This document shows, piece by piece, positions 62,276 through 64,000 of a stretch of DNA of 64,000 nucleotides. The DNA is from a bacterium (GTDB taxonomy: Bacteria > Orphanbacterota > Orphanbacteria > Orphanbacterales > Orphanbacteraceae), in NCBI GenBank assembly GCA_025782575.1, contig JALGYY010000047.1, positions 1 to 64,000 on the forward strand, given 5' to 3'. The notes below the pieces were generated by a model. That model saw only the letters and a list, made by a program, of their open reading frames with translations, was not told the DNA's origin and did not search any database. Position 1 is the first letter of the stretch, and each line of letters begins with the position of its first letter. The position numbers and the translations under genes are program-made.

Positions 62276-64000
62276 ATGCGTCTCCGTTTGAAGAGTTCAG
62301 CTGGACACCTGACGACAATTGCTCTCGGATTTCTGTTCCTGCTTGCCTGGGGCGGTTCGGCCGCGGCCGGCACCGATGCTTGGCGGGACAAGATCCAGGC
62401 GGGCCTCCTGGAAGAGGCTACGACTCTGGAGACCGAGTTTCTCGTCTTTCTCGGCGAGCAGGCTGATCTTTCGGCGGCGGCCCTGATGGGGACGAAATTA
62501 GAGAAAGGTCGCTACGTTTTCGAAACGCTGAGCCGTACGGCCGATCTTACACAGGCCTCTCTTCTGAATGTACTCGAGGGGGAAGGGGTGCCACATCGAC
62601 CCTACTGGGTGGCCAATATGGTCTGGGTCAAAGGGGACGCTACGCTCGTAGAACGAATGGCGGAGCGAGCGGATGTGCGGGGCGTTTACGCGAATCCGAT
62701 CGTCCAGTTTGAACAGCCTGTGGCGATCGAGGCGGGCGCACCGAAGGTGGCGGGAATCGAATGGAACATCTCCCAGGTGAACGGCCCGAACGTCTGGGCC
62801 ATGGGGAACACCGGACAGGGGACGGTGGTCGGGGGAATCGACACGGGCTATGACTGGGATCACCCGGCCGTTATCGATCAGTATCGTGGTTGGGACGGTG
62901 TCTCGGCCGATCATAATTACAATTGGCACGACGCGATTCACTCGGGGAGCGGCGGGTCGTGCGGGCTTGACTCGGCTGTTCCTTGCGATGACCACGGACA
63001 TGGTACTCACACGATGGGGACCATGGTGGGAGATGACGGCGGCAGCAATCAGATCGGCCTCGCTCCGGGCGCGAAGTGGGTCGGTTGCCGTTGCATGGAT
63101 GTGGGCTTCGGTACGCCTGCGCGCTACACGGAGTGTCTCGAGTGGATGATCGCCCCCACCGATCTGAACGACATGTTCCCCGACCCGTCGAAAGCACCCG
63201 ACGTGATCAATAATTCGTGGAGCTGCCCCCCTAGCGAGGGGTGCACCGATCCACTCGTCATGCAGACAGTGGTTGAGAATGTGAAGGCGGCGGGAATCGT
63301 CGTTGTAGTGAGTGCGGGGAATTCGGGATCGGCTTGCAGCACGGTCGAAGATCCGATCGCTATTTATGAAGCATCGTTTTCAGTCGGTGCGACTGACGAC
63401 AATGACGACATTGCAGGCTTCAGCAGCCGCGGTCCTGTCACTTCGGACGGCAGCAATCGTATGAAACCTCAGGTGAGCGCGCCGGGAGTGATCGTCCGTT
63501 CCTGCGTTCCGGGTACCGGTTATACCAGCCTGAGCGGGACGAGCATGGCAGGGCCACACGTGGCCGCGGCGGCTGCGCTTGTGATCGCCGCGAATCCCGT
63601 TCTCCAGGGGCAGGTCGACAATGTCGAAAGCATTCTCGAGCAGACGGCGCTTGCCCGTACCACTACCCAGACTTGTGGCGGTGTTCCGGGAACGAGCATT
63701 CCGAATAACACATACGGCTGGGGGCGGATTGACGCGCTGGCCGCTGTAAATGAAGCAATCAGCCAGGCGGTTTCGGTGGATGGCGCAAACGCCGTTCCCG
63801 CCCGCTATTCTCTCTCCGCAGCCATGCCGAATCCCTTCAACCCGCGCACTACCATTCGATTCGACATCCCGGAGCGTAGCGATGTTTCGATCCGTGTGTT
63901 TGATGTGGTCGGCCGTGAAGTGCGCCCCCTGATCAGCAGAACGAACCTCGAGGCAGGTCGGCACTCCGTCGATTGGAACGGTCTCGACAGTCGTGGCGAC
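62276..64000 (+). CDS. Secreted subtilisin-like S8 serine protease with FlgD-like tail (partial, runs off right edge)
   Basis: At least 575 residues, open at base 64000. Signal peptide (ALGFLFLLAWGGSAAA), a propeptide of about 100 residues, then the S8 domain with catalytic Asp189 (VVGGIDTGYDWDHP), His242 (DDHGHGTHTMG), oxyanion Asn349 (VVVVSAGNSG) and Ser423 (LSGTSMAGPHVAA). Many cysteines suggest disulfides. The FlgD-like domain begins at about 505 (AAMPNPFNPRTTIRFDIP, VFDVVGREVRPL) and is cut in its WNGLDSRGD strand, so about 20-25 residues are missing. AAGGAG lies upstream of the ATG. Confidence 0.92.
   Translation, partial: MRLRLKSSAGHLTTIALGFLFLLAWGGSAAAGTDAWRDKIQAGLLEEATTLETEFLVFLGEQADLSAAALMGTKLEKGRYVFETLSRTADLTQASLLNVLEGEGVPHRPYWVANMVWVKGDATLVERMAERADVRGVYANPIVQFEQPVAIEAGAPKVAGIEWNISQVNGPNVWAMGNTGQGTVVGGIDTGYDWDHPAVIDQYRGWDGVSADHNYNWHDAIHSGSGGSCGLDSAVPCDDHGHGTHTMGTMVGDDGGSNQIGLAPGAKWVGCRCMDVGFGTPARYTECLEWMIAPTDLNDMFPDPSKAPDVINNSWSCPPSEGCTDPLVMQTVVENVKAAGIVVVVSAGNSGSACSTVEDPIAIYEASFSVGATDDNDDIAGFSSRGPVTSDGSNRMKPQVSAPGVIVRSCVPGTGYTSLSGTSMAGPHVAAAAALVIAANPVLQGQVDNVESILEQTALARTTTQTCGGVPGTSIPNNTYGWGRIDALAAVNEAISQAVSVDGANAVPARYSLSAAMPNPFNPRTTIRFDIPERSDVSIRVFDVVGREVRPLISRTNLEAGRHSVDWNGLDSRGD

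Overview
The window reads as GC-rich chromosome of a Gram-negative bacterium: there is a TonB-dependent receptor, an OmpA-type lipoprotein and many lipobox signal peptides. At least four exported hydrolases end in the FlgD-like C-terminal domain (PNPFNP ... GR.VR.L ... W.G.D..G). That domain, together with a receptor/DUF4249 lipoprotein pair, lamin-tail lipoproteins and many GTG/TTG starts with 4-11 nt gene overlaps, points to an FCB-type candidate phylum such as Krumholzibacteriota, Eisenbacteria or Latescibacterota. This placement is an inference; there is no rRNA or phylogenetic marker here. I found no tRNA, rRNA, CRISPR array, phage or intact insertion sequence.

Layout. 0-3.2 kb: a partial relic of an HNH-nuclease gene family at the left edge, then a leftward five-gene operon (carbonic-anhydrase-like, GNAT, thioesterase, aminoglycoside-phosphotransferase-like, DUF6933). 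3.6-8.2 kb: a large acyl-CoA synthetase of the plant AAE17/18 type, a second, frameshifted HNH relic, and two small envelope proteins. 8.3-19.3 kb: an M43 metalloprotease, a rightward operon (TonB receptor, DUF4249 lipoprotein, sugar epimerase, HD-like protein, SDR) and a convergent secreted pullulanase. 19.4-23.4 kb: a leftward operon of a TPR/DUF2723-like protein, ECF sigma factor and anti-sigma factor, then a DUF4038-like lipoprotein. 23.5-35.6 kb: a polysaccharide or glycoconjugate cluster (serine-hydrolase homologue without its serine, GT2, GT39-like, flippase, HprK-like kinase, GT4, nucleotidyltransferase-fold protein, a GT2 split over two ORFs, Gfo/Idh/MocA oxidoreductase, SMP-30 lactonase).

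35.7-41.8 kb: a TIGR00266 protein, a probable selenocysteine-containing thioredoxin-like lipoprotein, a triple lamin-tail lipoprotein, then on the other strand oligopeptidase B and a ZIP metal transporter. 42-49.4 kb: a DEAD-box helicase, an OmpA lipoprotein, a zf-TFIIB/SPFH-GYF pair and a secreted alpha-amylase; the last two stop codons lie in the arms of a perfect 43-bp inverted repeat. 49.5-54.7 kb: a degenerate kinase/receiver hybrid divergent from a PAS/GAF histidine kinase and its LuxR-type regulator. 54.7-64 kb: a glutamine synthetase-like gene divergent from an ArsR-type regulator, a D-threonine-aldolase-like PLP enzyme, an M36-like protease, an ACT protein, a phytase-like lipoprotein and a subtilase running off the right edge.

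The most interesting item is 36494-37084. An in-frame TGA sits exactly where the first cysteine of a thioredoxin CxxC motif belongs (U-G-Y-C), the frame stays open for 110 further codons, and a hairpin with bacterial SECIS geometry begins 11 nt after the TGA. It had been split into a short ORF by ordinary translation.
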